A stretch of 5,286 nt of DNA from an uncultured Chloroflexota bacterium (GTDB taxonomy: Bacteria; Chloroflexota; Dehalococcoidia; SAR202; UBA11138): positions 1 through 5,286 of the forward strand of contig CAJWRP010000210.1 of the NCBI GenBank assembly GCA_913046025.1. Reading direction: 5' to 3'. The notes beneath the pieces are model-generated. The model saw nothing but the letters and a program-made list of their open reading frames with translations, did no database searches and had not been told where the DNA came from. The position numbers and the translations under genes are program-made. Positions 4,725 through 5,286 of this stretch are shown piece after piece. Within the stretch, counting starts at the first letter, position 1. Every line of letters starts with the position of its first letter.

Positions 4725-5286
4725 ATGGTGGACGAGAAACTGGCCTTTGCGCCAGCGCACGAAGTGGCAGGACTTATCGCGGCCAGAGAGGTGTCATCTG
4801 TTGAGATGACGGAGCTCTATTTTGAGCGTATCGACCGGCTGGACTCCCAGCTTAACTCCTACCTGACGCTCATGCGTGACGATGCGATGGGAACGGCTAG
4901 GGCCGCTGATGAGGCTGTGGCCAGAGGTGACAGTCTAGGGCCGCTACATGGTGTTCCCATATCGGTCAAGGACATGCAGATGACCAGCGGAACAGTCACT
5001 ACTTTAGGGTGCCTGGCCTATAAGAACAGGGTTCCCGACGCTGATGCCGGTGTGATAGAGAAAGTCCGTCAGTCCGGCGCTGTCATTCTGGGCAAGACTA
5101 ATACTCCGGAGTTCGGCTTGCTGGGTGCAACGGAGAACAGGCTTGGAGACGATTGTCGCAATCCCTGGAATACGGACCGCACGTCGGGTGGGTCCAGCGG
5201 AGGGGCGGGGGCAGCGGTCGTAGCCGGGCTTTGCTCGCTGGCTACCGGCGGAGACGGCGGAGGGTCCATTCGCATTCCCGCTAGCT
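4725..5286 (+). CDS. Amidase-signature family hydrolase (3' end beyond window)
   Basis: The first 187 residues of an amidase-signature enzyme, which hydrolyses amide bonds (or, in GatA, transamidates); full members are about 450-500 residues. The Ser-cisSer-Lys triad is complete: K82 in GVPISVKDM, cis-Ser S157 in the GGSSGG signature, and nucleophile S181 in GDGGGSIRIP. Their spacings (75 and 24) equal those of Lys142, Ser217 and Ser241 in fatty acid amide hydrolase. GKTNTPEF (123-130) and NPWN (146-149) are further family marks. The opening, with a helix ending around SVEMTELYFERIDRLD and SYLTLM, matches amidase / GatA-like N-termini. No gatC or gatB is seen next to it, so a stand-alone amidase acting on a small amide is favoured over tRNA amidation, though the 3' side is not visible. 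It has its own promoter (4578-4606) and is transcribed divergently from the enolase-superfamily gene across about 220 bp. The frame is open to the last base. Confidence 0.92.
   Translation, partial: MVDEKLAFAPAHEVAGLIAAREVSSVEMTELYFERIDRLDSQLNSYLTLMRDDAMGTARAADEAVARGDSLGPLHGVPISVKDMQMTSGTVTTLGCLAYKNRVPDADAGVIEKVRQSGAVILGKTNTPEFGLLGATENRLGDDCRNPWNTDRTSGGSSGGAGAAVVAGLCSLATGGDGGGSIRIPAS

Noticed and set aside
5069..5275. Minus-strand open frame of 68 codons opposite the amidase
   Set aside because: Proline-rich shadow of the Gly/Ser-rich amidase signature on the other strand.
1..5286. CRISPR array, tRNA, rRNA, insertion sequence or phage genes
   Set aside because: No regularly spaced repeats, cloverleaf, rRNA-like sequence or transposase/integrase motif was found on either strand.

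Overview
The window (5,286 bp, fairly GC-rich in its genes) carries a run of catabolic-type genes plus one degraded gene. It looks like an environmental heterotrophic bacterium. The combination of an enolase-superfamily enzyme, an aldo-keto reductase, an amidase-signature enzyme, a DapA-family aldolase, an alpha/beta hydrolase and a membrane/Pro-Thr-linker/small-domain protein suggests Chloroflexota, perhaps a Dehalococcoidia/SAR202-like lineage, where enolase-superfamily paralogues are known to be abundant. That assignment is inference from gene content; there is no rRNA or marker gene here.

Layout. 1-723 (+): the C-terminal three quarters of a DapA-superfamily Schiff-base lyase, cut by the window start. 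724-894: intergenic, with a perfect 9-bp hairpin and then a large 72-nt imperfect palindrome ending just before the next ribosome binding site. 895-1740 (+): a complete alpha/beta hydrolase with a TTG start; its catalytic acid appears to sit after strand beta-6, as in haloalkane dehalogenases. 1741-2246 (+): remains of a membrane protein with a Pro/Thr linker and a C-terminal domain, broken by one in-frame TGA and one frameshift at a run of five G. 3293-4501 and 2239-3240 (both -): a mandelate racemase-type enolase-superfamily enzyme followed 52 bp later by an aldo-keto reductase, probably one operon. 4502-4724: divergent control region with a good sigma-70-type promoter (TTGACA, 17 bp, TAGGAT), a palindrome over its -10 box and a second perfect palindrome in the leader. 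4725-5286 (+): N-terminal part of an amidase-signature hydrolase, cut by the window end, with its Lys-Ser-Ser triad visible.

How the genes may work together. An enolase-superfamily sugar-acid dehydratase would make a 2-keto-3-deoxy acid. A DapA-family aldolase lacking the arginine typical of true dihydrodipicolinate synthase could cleave such a compound, and an aldo-keto reductase could handle the aldehyde. The amidase and alpha/beta hydrolase could release acids from amides, esters or lactones. This is a hypothesis from neighbourhood and family only; the genes lie on both strands and are not one transcript.

I see no CRISPR array, tRNA, rRNA, transposase or phage gene. I do not see a clearly new multi-gene system. 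The least explained items are the degraded membrane-protein gene, the 72-nt palindrome and the palindromes in front of the amidase.
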